Assembly (NCBI GenBank): GCA_014192625.1 | Contig: BJHM01000001.1 | Coordinates: 251,725-315,724 of the forward strand | Origin: Planctomycetota bacterium | Lineage (GTDB): Bacteria; Planctomycetota; UBA1135; UBA2386 | Length of the DNA: 64,000 nt | Direction: 5' to 3' | Shown here: positions 56,803-64,000 of the stretch, in pieces | Layout: every line of letters begins with the position of its first letter | Numbering within the stretch: position 1 is the stretch's first letter | Translations under genes and position numbers: made by a program | The notes under the pieces: generated by a model | The model's database searches: none | What the model was told of the DNA's origin: nothing | The model's input: only the letters and a program-made list of their open reading frames with translations

Positions 56803-57199
56803 TAAGGCGTTCGGCATTTCTGCGGTTTTTCCGTATCTGCTAACCCAGGTGCTTCAATTGCTTTTCCTGGCCAAGTCCTGAGCGGCCTACCCCTGTTGCG
56901 TATCCTCTGTGCAACGTTTCCGCGCTTCAAGCGCGAGTGAGCTTGCCTGAGTCTGCGAAAGCTGCTTTTGTGATCTTGGTCTGTTAGTCTTTGCCGCCGT
57001 CTAAAATTTACTGGGTAAAACTGTGGCAATTTCGATCTTCAAAGGCTTCTTCCTGAGTTAAATTTCGGCTCTACTCTGATGGGCAATGGGCTTTTCTGCT
57101 GGCGTTGATGCTGCTGGTATAAAAAGCCATTGCGCAGCCTGTTCTGCGAGATCTTGGCAGGGCGCCGATTTCAAGAGTTGGCCACTGCTTTGGTGCCTT

Positions 57200-57226
57200 A
57201 AAAACGCGTTACGGATGCGCGTTTTT
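57200..57226. terminator. Bidirectional terminator-like hairpin
   Basis: aaaaacgcg (57200-57208), loop of nine, cgcgttttt (57218-57226), with three more T after the stem. The stem is nine perfect pairs and both strands end in a T-run, so it could end transcripts in either direction. No gene of known function ends close by, so it may belong to an unrecognised transcript. Confidence 0.5.
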
Positions 57227-57552
57227 TTTGATCGCCGTGTTGTAGCTGGCAAGCGTAAAAAGTTGGAGGCATACGTGCAGTTGGCCGTTGCCTTTCGCAG
57301 TTCGTTAGGCTGAAAATTTCTGTAAAGAATTTTGCAAGCTTTCGTTGAGTTTCGCTTTTTTTGTCGAGTCGCAAATGGTTCGTATCTGGAAGAAGCCGTT
57401 GGCATGGGCAGTGGCGATGGCGCGAATGCTGCGGTCGTTCTTGTGCTTTGAAGTCTTGACCGGAAGCTTTGCCAGAGGGAAAACATCGGTGCGTCATCCG
57501 TCGCTACTTGCTGGTCGATTCAGTCGATAAGACGGCGCACTGCATCCGTCGA

Positions 57553-58533
57553 ATGTCCTTACGTAATTCCTTCTCGATAGTGATCCCGATGCGCAACAGC
57601 GCAGTGACGATCGAGCGCTGTCTTGCGGCCGCGACCTCGGTCGATCATCCGGACTTTGAGGTCGTTCTTGTGGACGATGGTTCGACCGATGATTGCGCTG
57701 CCTTGGCGGCGAGGTATCCGGTCCGCCTCGTGCGCTTGGCTTCGCCGCAAGGCGCTGGCGCGGCGCGCAACCGCGGGGCCAGTGTTGCGAAGGGCGAGTT
57801 CATCTTTTTTACCGATAGCGATTGCGTCGTGCCGCGTGACATCCTTGCCACCTGTGAACGAGCGATTGCAATGGAGGGGCGCGATTGCGTAATCGGCGGA
57901 ACCTACACCAAGCTCGCCCACGATCATGGGCTGTTCAACTCGTTCCAGTCGGTGTTCGTGCACTACTCGGAGACAAAGTATCGCTCCCCCGACTACATCG
58001 CGACGCACGCGATGCTGCTGCCGAAAGCCATCTTCGACCGCGGCGAGCGATTCTTGGAACGGTTCCTGCCGATTCTCGAAGACGTCGATTTTTGCCACCG
58101 ACTCCGCCGCTCCGGGGTGGCCCTAGTGATGCGCCCAGAGCTGATGGTGGGGCATATTTTTCGTTTTGGCATTTTACGTTCGATGAAAAATGCGTATCGC
58201 AAGAGTCGCTGGTGGACGCGTTATCATCTGCAAAATAAGGACGCGTTTGCCGATTCAGGCACGGCGTCAATGGAGCTCAAGTGCAACGTCGCACTCTGGG
58301 GCTGTCAGCTGGTTTTGTGGGCTCTTTTCCTCTGCACAGGATTTCCGCTGTTTGCCTATTGCGCGCTCGGAGCAATGGCTTTGAGCGTGTTACTGAGCCG
58401 CCGGCTTCTCACTGCTTTTTTCACGGCCGGGGGTGGCGCGGCTTTCGGGTTTGGTTGCACTCTATACTATCTCATCGGGTATCCCCTTCCGGTCGCCATC
58501 GGCAGTTGCCGCGGCTTGCTAAAAGACTCATGA
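57553..58533 (+). CDS. Family 2 glycosyltransferase
   Basis: GT-A fold glycosyltransferase of 326 aa. SIVIPMRNSAVTIERCL opens the donor domain, VVLVDDGSTDD carries the nucleotide-binding Asp pair, and FFTDSDC is the DxD metal motif. EDVDFCHRLRR fits the acceptor-site ED motif. The C-terminal third has two or three hydrophobic helices, so it is probably tethered to the inner membrane. It ends in an ATGA overlap with the radical SAM gene, so the two proteins are co-produced. The sugar transferred and its acceptor are unknown. ATG at 57553 is chosen because the donor strand follows; a longer start at 57469 adds 28 polar residues. Confidence 0.88.
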   Translation: MSLRNSFSIVIPMRNSAVTIERCLAAATSVDHPDFEVVLVDDGSTDDCAALAARYPVRLVRLASPQGAGAARNRGASVAKGEFIFFTDSDCVVPRDILATCERAIAMEGRDCVIGGTYTKLAHDHGLFNSFQSVFVHYSETKYRSPDYIATHAMLLPKAIFDRGERFLERFLPILEDVDFCHRLRRSGVALVMRPELMVGHIFRFGILRSMKNAYRKSRWWTRYHLQNKDAFADSGTASMELKCNVALWGCQLVLWALFLCTGFPLFAYCALGAMALSVLLSRRLLTAFFTAGGGAAFGFGCTLYYLIGYPLPVAIGSCRGLLKDS

Positions 58534-59654
58534 CCTACTCACCGTTGCGCTTCCTGCCGACCATCCTCAAGAAGAGTCGGCCGATTCATCTGGTGATGTT
58601 CGTCACCAAAGTTTGCAACGCTCGCTGCCCGTTCTGCTTCTACCTCGAGGACGCAAACTTCTCGCTCGAAGAAGGTGACATGTCGATGGAGGAGATCACG
58701 CAGGTCTCGAAATCACTCGGCACGATGCTCTGGATTGCATTCTCCGGCGGCGAAGTGTTCTTGCGCAAGGACCTGCCGCAGATCGCGCAGACGTTTTACA
58801 AGAACAACAAGCCGTCGATCATGTTCTTCCCGACGAACGGCATTCAGGCAGACCGCATCCTTGCTACTACCGAGGAGATTCTGAAGACCTGCCCGAAGAC
58901 GGCCGTCACAGTGAAGATCTCGATCGACGCGATTGGCGATCTGCATAGCCAGATGCGCGGAGTGAAGAATACGTTTGAGAATTGCGTCAAGACTTACGAA
59001 GCGCTCAACCCGCTGCTCGACAAGTATCCAAATTTTGACCTCGCGGTGAACACCGTGTTTGCGCAGGCCAATCAGGATCACGTTGCCGAGGTTATCGAAT
59101 ACGTGCGCAAGTGGCGTGTCACGACGCACACCCTGTCGCTCGCTCGGGGTGACCTGAAGAACCCTGAGTGGAAGAACGTCAACATGGAGTTGTATCGCAA
59201 GCATGTCGATCGGTTGGCGAAAGAGATGCGGAGCGGTGACCACCCGATTTATCGTTTCTGGGGCGGTCGAATCAAGGCTGCGCAAGACATCATTCAGCGC
59301 GAGATGATCTACAAGACGGCGGTCGAAGGCCGCTGGCAAACGCCTTGTTATGCGGGGCGCATCAATGTCACGGTGACGCACGACGGCAAGCTTTATCCGT
59401 GCGAAGAACTCAGTGAGGACTTCCGCATCGCAGACATGCGGAAGGAAGGCTCATTCGACATCCAAAAGTGGCTGCACAGCGACCGCGCGAACCAGATCAA
59501 GCAGCGCATCGACAACGGCTGTTTCTGCACGCACGAGTGCTATGCGATGACGAACCTGCTCTTCAACCCGAAGCTGAGTGCCAAGATCCTGAGCGGGGCG
59601 ATGAAGTTGCCAAAGGCCAAGGGGCCGCGGCCCGCAGCAAAGCCGACTGCGTAG
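58530..59654 (+). CDS. Radical SAM protein with SPASM domain
   Basis: Iron-sulfur enzyme of 374 aa. The radical SAM cluster ligands are Cys29, Cys33 and Cys36 (CNARCPFC), and SGGEVFLR is the GGE motif. The C-terminal SPASM part has WQTPCYAGR, GKLYPCEEL and CFCTHECYA, which supply ligands of additional clusters. SPASM proteins include peptide-modifying enzymes, sulfatase maturases and lipid or sugar-modifying enzymes. Here it overlaps the glycosyltransferase gene by 4 bp (ATGA at 58530-58533), and a sulfatase gene follows 24 bp later, so an unknown glycan/lipid role or sulfatase (formylglycine) maturation are the options. The latter is weakened because it resembles general SPASM proteins. Confidence 0.88.
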   Translation: MTYSPLRFLPTILKKSRPIHLVMFVTKVCNARCPFCFYLEDANFSLEEGDMSMEEITQVSKSLGTMLWIAFSGGEVFLRKDLPQIAQTFYKNNKPSIMFFPTNGIQADRILATTEEILKTCPKTAVTVKISIDAIGDLHSQMRGVKNTFENCVKTYEALNPLLDKYPNFDLAVNTVFAQANQDHVAEVIEYVRKWRVTTHTLSLARGDLKNPEWKNVNMELYRKHVDRLAKEMRSGDHPIYRFWGGRIKAAQDIIQREMIYKTAVEGRWQTPCYAGRINVTVTHDGKLYPCEELSEDFRIADMRKEGSFDIQKWLHSDRANQIKQRIDNGCFCTHECYAMTNLLFNPKLSAKILSGAMKLPKAKGPRPAAKPTA

Positions 59655-59677
59655 CGCGACGGTTTCACTGCTAGGCT

Positions 59678-61255
59678 TTGGTGGTGCATATCCCTGCAAA
59701 AGCCGTTCTCGCTTCGTTGTTCGCAGTGGTCGTAGGTGTCGTTGCCTGTCAAGCGGCGCCCAAGATCCGCAGCGCCAATGGCGCGCCCAACCTGGTCGTC
59801 TTCCTCATTGATGACATGGGCTGGCAGGACACGTCGGTGGATTTTCATGGCGAGCGCACGCCGTTCAATGACTTCTTCCGAACTCCGGCAATGGCGCAGC
59901 TGGCACGTGATGGGGTGCGATTTACGCAGGCTTATTCTTGCGCGGTGTGCTCGCCGTCACGCGTGTCGTTGTTGACTGGGCAGAATGCGGCGCGGCATCA
60001 CGTGACCAACTGGATTTTGGACGGTGAGACCGGTGGTGCTTCGGCTGTCCTGTTGCCGCCTGTGTGGCGGATGAACGGTCTCCAGCCAGGTGACTCGCCG
60101 ACCTTGCCTGGCCTGCTGCGTGATGCGGGTTATCGAACGATTCATGTCGGCAAGGCCCACTGGGGCGCGGTTGGCACCACCGGCAGTGATCCGTGTAACC
60201 TCGGCTTTGACGTCAACATCGCTGGTCATGCAGCAGGCGCACCGGGGAGCTATCAGGGCGAGGATCGTTATGGCGAAGGCAAGCAAGGGCAGGAGGTTTT
60301 TGCGGTGCCAGGAATGCAGGCTTATAAAGGCACCAAGACGCACCTTACGGATGCGCTTACAACTGAAGCTTGCCGAGAGGTGGCGATTGCGGCAGCGGCA
60401 AAGCAGCCATTTTTTCTGCACCTCGCGCATTACGCCGTGCACATGCCGGTGCAACCGCACCGTCCTTTTGATGATCACTATCAAGCGGCTTTGGTCGGGC
60501 AATTCGAGCGCGACTATGCATCGATGATTGAGGGCATCGACCATTCACTCGCGGTGCTCCGCCAACAGCTCATCGTGCTAGGTGTCGCCGATAATACGCT
60601 GATTGTTTTTTACAGTGATAACGGCGGACTCAGCCATGTCGCGCGGGGCAAGAACGTGCTGGGGAGCGGTAAGGAGACGCACAACTTGCCGCTGCGTGAA
60701 GGGAAGGGATCTGCATACGAAGGCGGCATCCGCGTGCCCGCGATTGTTAGTTGGGGCAAAGTCAATCCAGCCGCGCCATCGCAGCAGCGGATACCGGTCG
60801 CAAGTGGGGCCCGATGCGCGTATCCGATTCTGATTGAAGATTTGTTCCCCACATTGCTCGGCTTCGCTGGCGCATCGGCCCCTGCAGCCGCTGGGATCGA
60901 CGGTGCGGACTTTGCAGACTGTCTCGCGCACCCTGCACGATGCGACCGCGCAACGCCTTTGATATGGCACTTCCCAAACATCTGGGTTGTCGAGCCTGCT
61001 GGCAGCCGTTCCGGTTATCGCCCGCACAGCGTGATAAGGCAGGGCGATTGGAAGGCAATCTACTTCTATGACGAGCAGCGTTGGGAACTGTACGACATAG
61101 CGCATGACCTCGGTGAGCAGCGCGACCTTGCCGCCGCCGAGCCAACCCGTTTGCGCGTGCTGGCAACCGAACTGCAAGCTCGTTTGGTCGCGGTGAATGC
61201 GCCATGGCCGATCGATAAAGTGACTTTGCAGGAGCGTCGGATGCGCTTGCTTTGA
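59678..61255 (+). CDS. Exported sulfatase
   Basis: Alkaline-phosphatase-fold sulfatase of 525 aa. LIDDMGWQD supplies two metal Asp (45 and 46). CSPSR (residues 91-95) is the signature in which the Cys becomes formylglycine; HVGKAHWG and the later FYSDNGGLSH are also family motifs. An N-terminal hydrophobic segment with VVAC (Cys24) fits a lipoprotein signal. It is in the same direction as the radical SAM gene and 24 bp downstream, so the three genes from 57553 may form one operon. Planctomycetes carry many such sulfatases for sulfated polysaccharides. The start is uncertain: TTG at 59678 or either of the next two GTG codons. Confidence 0.93.
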   Translation: MVVHIPAKAVLASLFAVVVGVVACQAAPKIRSANGAPNLVVFLIDDMGWQDTSVDFHGERTPFNDFFRTPAMAQLARDGVRFTQAYSCAVCSPSRVSLLTGQNAARHHVTNWILDGETGGASAVLLPPVWRMNGLQPGDSPTLPGLLRDAGYRTIHVGKAHWGAVGTTGSDPCNLGFDVNIAGHAAGAPGSYQGEDRYGEGKQGQEVFAVPGMQAYKGTKTHLTDALTTEACREVAIAAAAKQPFFLHLAHYAVHMPVQPHRPFDDHYQAALVGQFERDYASMIEGIDHSLAVLRQQLIVLGVADNTLIVFYSDNGGLSHVARGKNVLGSGKETHNLPLREGKGSAYEGGIRVPAIVSWGKVNPAAPSQQRIPVASGARCAYPILIEDLFPTLLGFAGASAPAAAGIDGADFADCLAHPARCDRATPLIWHFPNIWVVEPAGSRSGYRPHSVIRQGDWKAIYFYDEQRWELYDIAHDLGEQRDLAAAEPTRLRVLATELQARLVAVNAPWPIDKVTLQERRMRLL

Positions 61256-61737
61256 TGAGCTCTCTTGCGTCAGCGCGCAGCAGTTCAGTGCTTGGCGATA
61301 AGCGCGTCGGTACTCTAAAATTTGGCGGCCAGGTGGCAGCAAAACCAGTTTGCTGCACTGATGGAATGGCGCGGGGCGAACTGGTCAATGGCTGTTCTAG
61401 TCGGATGGCCTTGTGGCCGCCGGGGACTCTTGTCGTCTGACGATCGGCGAATGCGGCCAGTGATGTTTGGTGGGTTTGTAATGAACCGCGGCTTTACCAG
61501 CGCGGGCATTGCGACGATGGGCTGGTAGCCGAAGTAGCCGAAGTAGCCGCTGTAGCCGCGGTCTTGCGACCGGCGGACTTTTTTTGCGGTGGGGAGCGTA
61601 ACGCCGTGATCTTTTGCCTACGGCATTTCTTGCGCGAGCACTACTGGCTAGTTGTCAGCGTGGCATCGCTGGGGATCGGCTCCTACACTCCACTGCCGCG
61701 CGGGAGAGAAAACTCCGGCGCTGACCAAAACACCAGC
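61256..61737. other. Spacer with short tandem repeat
   Basis: About 480 bases between the sulfatase and the carbamoylputrescine amidase genes. It holds the 9-bp repeat at 61525-61560 and no credible gene. An N-terminal extension of the amidase into this region is Arg-rich and without similarity. Confidence 0.45.
61525..61560. repeat. Four 9-bp tandem units (gtagccgaa type)
   Basis: gtagccgaa, gtagccgaa, gtagccgct, gtagccgcg, head to tail. The array keeps a 9-bp step. It lies in the spacer before the amidase gene and may be a replication-slippage product. Confidence 0.85.
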
Positions 61738-62679
61738 ATGGCTCGTAGCACTAGCTCCAAATCTCCGGCACCGAAAAATCGGCGCATCGTCAACCTTGGT
61801 TTTACGCAGATGCGTTGCGTTGAATCGGTGGTTGAGAATCGCAAGAATCAGGCTGCACTGCTCGAGCGCGCAGCCAAGCAGGGGGCGCAGATTTTGTGCA
61901 CGCAGGAGATGTGCACGAGTCAGTATTTTTGTCAGACGGAGGACCATCGGTTTTTTGCTTTGGCGGAATCGATTCCGGGGCCGAGCACCGATCTGTTCTG
62001 CAAGATCGCCAAAAAATACGGGGTCGTGATCATTGCGAGTTTGTTCGAGAAGCGCGCCAGCGGGCTCTATCACAACACGGCGGCGGTGATCGACGCGGAT
62101 GGTTCTCTTATGGGCGTGTATCGCAAGATGCACATTCCTGATGACCCGCTGTATTACGAGAAGTTCTACTTCACACCGGGCGACCTTGGCTTTCGCACGT
62201 GGCAGACGAAGTTCGGCAAGGTTGGTGTTTTGATCTGTTGGGACCAATGGTTTCCAGAGGCCGCGCGGCTCACCGCGCTGACGGGCGCTGAGATCCTGCT
62301 GTTTCCCACGGCGATCGGCTGGCATCCGAGCGAGAAACAGGGGTATGGCGAAGTGCAGCACGATAGCTGGGAACTAATCCAGCGTTCGCACGCGGTCGCC
62401 AACGGCTGCTATGTGTGCGCACCCAATCGCATCGGCCACGAAATTATTCTTGGCACGGACGGCAAGCCGGTGAGCGCGGACGGGATCCAGTTCTGGGGCC
62501 AGTCGTTTGTTGCCTCGCCCAACGGCCAGGTAGTACATCGCTCTAGCGTGGACGGCGAGGAAGTCGTCGTGGTGCCGTGCGACCTAGACCAGGTCGAGTT
62601 TAGCCGCACCCATTGGCCGTTCTTGCGCGATCGACGGATCGACGCGTATGACGGCATCACGCGTCGCTTCGGTGTCTAA
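61738..62679 (+). CDS. aguB: N-carbamoylputrescine amidase
   Basis: Nitrilase-superfamily enzyme of 313 aa that hydrolyses N-carbamoylputrescine to putrescine, CO2 and ammonia, completing the agmatine route. The triad is Glu57 (CTQEMCTS), Lys130 (GVYRKMHIP) and Cys167 (LICWDQWFPEAAR). The DQWFPEAAR and TAIGWHPSE stretches distinguish AguB from beta-ureidopropionases such as the one at 19657-20526. ATG at 61738 is chosen because similarity begins soon after. Its stop is followed after 5 bp by agmatine deiminase, forming an aguBA pair. Confidence 0.93.
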   Translation: MARSTSSKSPAPKNRRIVNLGFTQMRCVESVVENRKNQAALLERAAKQGAQILCTQEMCTSQYFCQTEDHRFFALAESIPGPSTDLFCKIAKKYGVVIIASLFEKRASGLYHNTAAVIDADGSLMGVYRKMHIPDDPLYYEKFYFTPGDLGFRTWQTKFGKVGVLICWDQWFPEAARLTALTGAEILLFPTAIGWHPSEKQGYGEVQHDSWELIQRSHAVANGCYVCAPNRIGHEIILGTDGKPVSADGIQFWGQSFVASPNGQVVHRSSVDGEEVVVVPCDLDQVEFSRTHWPFLRDRRIDAYDGITRRFGV

Positions 62680-62684
62680 GCGTC

Positions 62685-63821
62685 ATGGCGAAGTCAAAGC
62701 TAAGGGTTCTGACTGGTACGCCTTTGCAGCATGGCTTCGCTTTTCCGGCCGAATGGGAGCCACACAGCGGCACTTGGTTTAGTTGGCCGCGGCCGGAGGG
62801 CATCTCGTTTCCCGACCGATATCACACGGTCCCCGCCAATCTCGCAGCGATCATTCGTGAGATTGCGGCGCGCGAGTCCGTCCACATCAACGTCCAAAAT
62901 GGCAACTACGAGCATCTCGTCCGCGAGCAGTTGATTGCCGGTGGCGTGCAGAAGGCCGTGTTAGCCAAGCGCGTGCACTTCCACCACATAAAGACCAACG
63001 AGCCGTGGTGCCGCGATCACGGGCCGGCATTTGTCGTGCGCAAGGTGCGCGGTGGCAGACAGCAGATGGCCATCGTCGACTGGGGTTTTAACGCATGGGG
63101 CAGCAAGTATCCGCCGTGGGAGGATGACGACAACGTGCCGACCCGAATCTACGAAGCCATGGTGGGCGGGGATCGCTCGATTGAAGGCAAGGTAGCGGGC
63201 ATTTTTTATCCAAAGCATGAAAAGGTCTCGGTCGTGATGGAGGGCGGCTCGGTTGAGTTCAATGGCGCTGGCACAGTCATGACTAGCGAATCGTGTCTGC
63301 TGCACGAAAATCGCAATCCCAAGCTCTCACGAGCACAGATCGAGGATTACTTGAAAGGCTATTACGGGCAGCAGCACGTGCTGTGGCTCGGCGACGGCAT
63401 CGCAGGGGACGACACCAATGGTCATATCGATGACCTCGCGCGCTTTGCCAGTAAGTCGATGATTGTGACGACCGTCGAGGACGACCCGCGCGACGAGAAC
63501 TACGCAATCCTGAACGACAACCTGCGGCGCCTGCAGTTGGCGAAGGACCAAAACGGCAAGCCATTCGAAATCGTCACGTTGCCGATGCCCGGAGTCATTG
63601 AGCGCGACGGCCTACGGCTGCCGGCGACCTACGCCAACTTTTATTTCGTCAATGGCGCTCTGCTGGTGCCGACCTATGGACAGCGAAAGAATGACCTGAG
63701 GGCGCTCAACCTGTTGCGGCGCATGCTGCCAAAGCGTGAAGTGGTTCCCATCGATTGCCGAGATCTGATCTGGGGCCTTGGATCCATTCACTGTCTAACG
63801 CAGCAGCAGCCGCGTCTGTGA
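62685..63821 (+). CDS. aguA: Agmatine deiminase
   Basis: Guanidino-group-modifying enzyme of 378 aa (pentein fold) that converts agmatine to N-carbamoylputrescine and ammonia. It contains the family opening FPAEWEPHSGTWFSWP, the conserved NEPWCRDHGPAFVV and DWGFNAWG, the pentein His region GHIDDLARF, and the C-terminal catalytic Cys in GSIHCLTQQQP. Agmatine deiminases are usually 350-380 aa. Together with AguB just upstream it makes putrescine from agmatine, a route that can serve polyamine supply or nitrogen use. Arginine decarboxylase is not in the window. Confidence 0.95.
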   Translation: MAKSKLRVLTGTPLQHGFAFPAEWEPHSGTWFSWPRPEGISFPDRYHTVPANLAAIIREIAARESVHINVQNGNYEHLVREQLIAGGVQKAVLAKRVHFHHIKTNEPWCRDHGPAFVVRKVRGGRQQMAIVDWGFNAWGSKYPPWEDDDNVPTRIYEAMVGGDRSIEGKVAGIFYPKHEKVSVVMEGGSVEFNGAGTVMTSESCLLHENRNPKLSRAQIEDYLKGYYGQQHVLWLGDGIAGDDTNGHIDDLARFASKSMIVTTVEDDPRDENYAILNDNLRRLQLAKDQNGKPFEIVTLPMPGVIERDGLRLPATYANFYFVNGALLVPTYGQRKNDLRALNLLRRMLPKREVVPIDCRDLIWGLGSIHCLTQQQPRL

Positions 63822-63845
63822 CGCACGACCACGGGATCGGGCCTG

Positions 63846-64000
63846 TTAGCCGCCGAAAGCTCGGCAGACTTCGTCGGTGAGCACGTCGATCTCGGGCAGG
63901 TTGTTCTTGCCGTGCGATTGCTTGGGGGGAATCACGCGCACGCCGTGTTCTGCGAGCCAGTGCAGTGACTCGGTCAAGATCGAGTTGTGCATCGAGCCGT
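63846..64000 (-). CDS. 3' end of a gene, possibly flavoprotein family (partial)
   Basis: The minus-strand frame is open to the window edge and stops with TAA at 63846-63848, giving about 51 C-terminal residues. It contains GSMHNSILTESLHWLAEHGV, then IPPKQSHGKNNLPEI. The MHNSI..SLHWL...GVRVIPP pattern resembles the MNxxMW...NL..L...GV..VPP stretch of flavoproteins such as phosphopantothenoylcysteine decarboxylase, but this is a weak, partial match. It converges with agmatine deiminase. Confidence 0.5.
   Translation of the reverse strand, partial: GSMHNSILTESLHWLAEHGVRVIPPKQSHGKNNLPEIDVLTDEVCRAFGG

Larger units (their letters stand above)
55716..57552. other. Long gene-poor AT-rich region
   Basis: About 1.8 kb, the longest stretch without a firm gene. 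It contains a direct repeat (ttgaggtatatttt twice, around 55920-55948), two small hydrophobic frames (56426-56802, listed separately) and one strong hairpin at 57200-57226. The rest carries only shadow frames. Several local pieces look like decayed membrane-protein sequence, but no family is recognisable. Confidence 0.45.

Noticed and set aside
57058-57486. A 142-codon minus-strand frame
   Set aside because: Composition rich in Ser, Arg, Thr and Ala with no motif, spanning a terminator-like hairpin; not credible as a gene.

Overview
The window reads as a chromosomal segment of a free-living Planctomycetota bacterium, probably from an aquatic habitat. The main lineage evidence is a C-terminal beta-sandwich module, with an FGSGC-type lead-in and a late PNSP/LAG-type motif, on secreted proteins (12244-14859, 23835-26177, and less clearly 31297-32970). 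I associate this module with one planctomycete branch from memory. Supporting evidence is weak Shine-Dalgarno use, sulfatase, fucosidase and calpain-like secreted enzymes, and long gene-poor spacers. Coding regions are GC-rich, whereas several spacers (about 9.4-11.0, 26.2-31.3, 36.3-37.0, 51.9-54.0 and 55.7-57.5 kb) are visibly richer in A and T and hold decayed or tiny genes.

Layout, left to right. Positions 1-69 are the end of an unidentified gene. A minus-strand cluster (296-4797) encodes a hybrid histidine kinase, malate dehydrogenase, a TauE/SafE permease and a short-chain dehydrogenase. Next come a secreted GH29 fucosidase, a Dabb protein, a DUF2203 protein (with a 13-bp tandem repeat between the last two) and the electron-transfer flavoprotein-quinone oxidoreductase. 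A DUF1573 gene at 10031-10633 carries an in-frame TGA exactly where the family has the first Cys of its CGC motif. It is followed by two perfect hairpins, and the reading frame then stays open and recognisably DUF1573 for 80 codons. It is either a new selenoprotein candidate or a nonsense mutant. A thioredoxin-like TlpA protein and a subtilisin follow.

Positions 15283-23171 form a compact six-gene minus-strand operon for the whole reductive pyrimidine degradation route: PreT and PreA (dihydropyrimidine dehydrogenase), dihydropyrimidinase, beta-ureidopropionase, a methylmalonate-semialdehyde-type dehydrogenase and a class III aminotransferase. Together these would take uracil or thymine to acetyl-CoA or propionyl-CoA.

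The middle (23.8-38 kb) holds a secreted trypsin-like protease, a DUF4239 pseudogene, a DUF2868/DUF3482 membrane protein-GTPase pair, a di-heme cytochrome c peroxidase, a second tandem repeat, a methyltransferase-glycosyltransferase fusion, a further methyltransferase and a type III polyketide synthase. From 38 to 52 kb come a flavin oxidoreductase, threonyl-tRNA synthetase, a hexose-phosphate mutarotase, a VF530 protein, a TrmJ-like RNA methylase, an esterase, a berberine-bridge-type oxidase, an EF-hand plus calpain-like secreted protease, a small Cys-rich protein and a large YfhO-like membrane protein.

The right end has a DedA protein, an arylsulfotransferase-like lipoprotein, and a translationally coupled glycosyltransferase-radical SAM/SPASM pair followed by a sulfatase. 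The last complete genes are N-carbamoylputrescine amidase and agmatine deiminase, which together turn agmatine into putrescine, and the window ends in a partial minus-strand gene. No rRNA, tRNA, CRISPR array or insertion sequence was recognised. TGA serves as an ordinary stop for many genes here (for example 58531-58533 and the end of the sulfatase), so the code is not globally changed.
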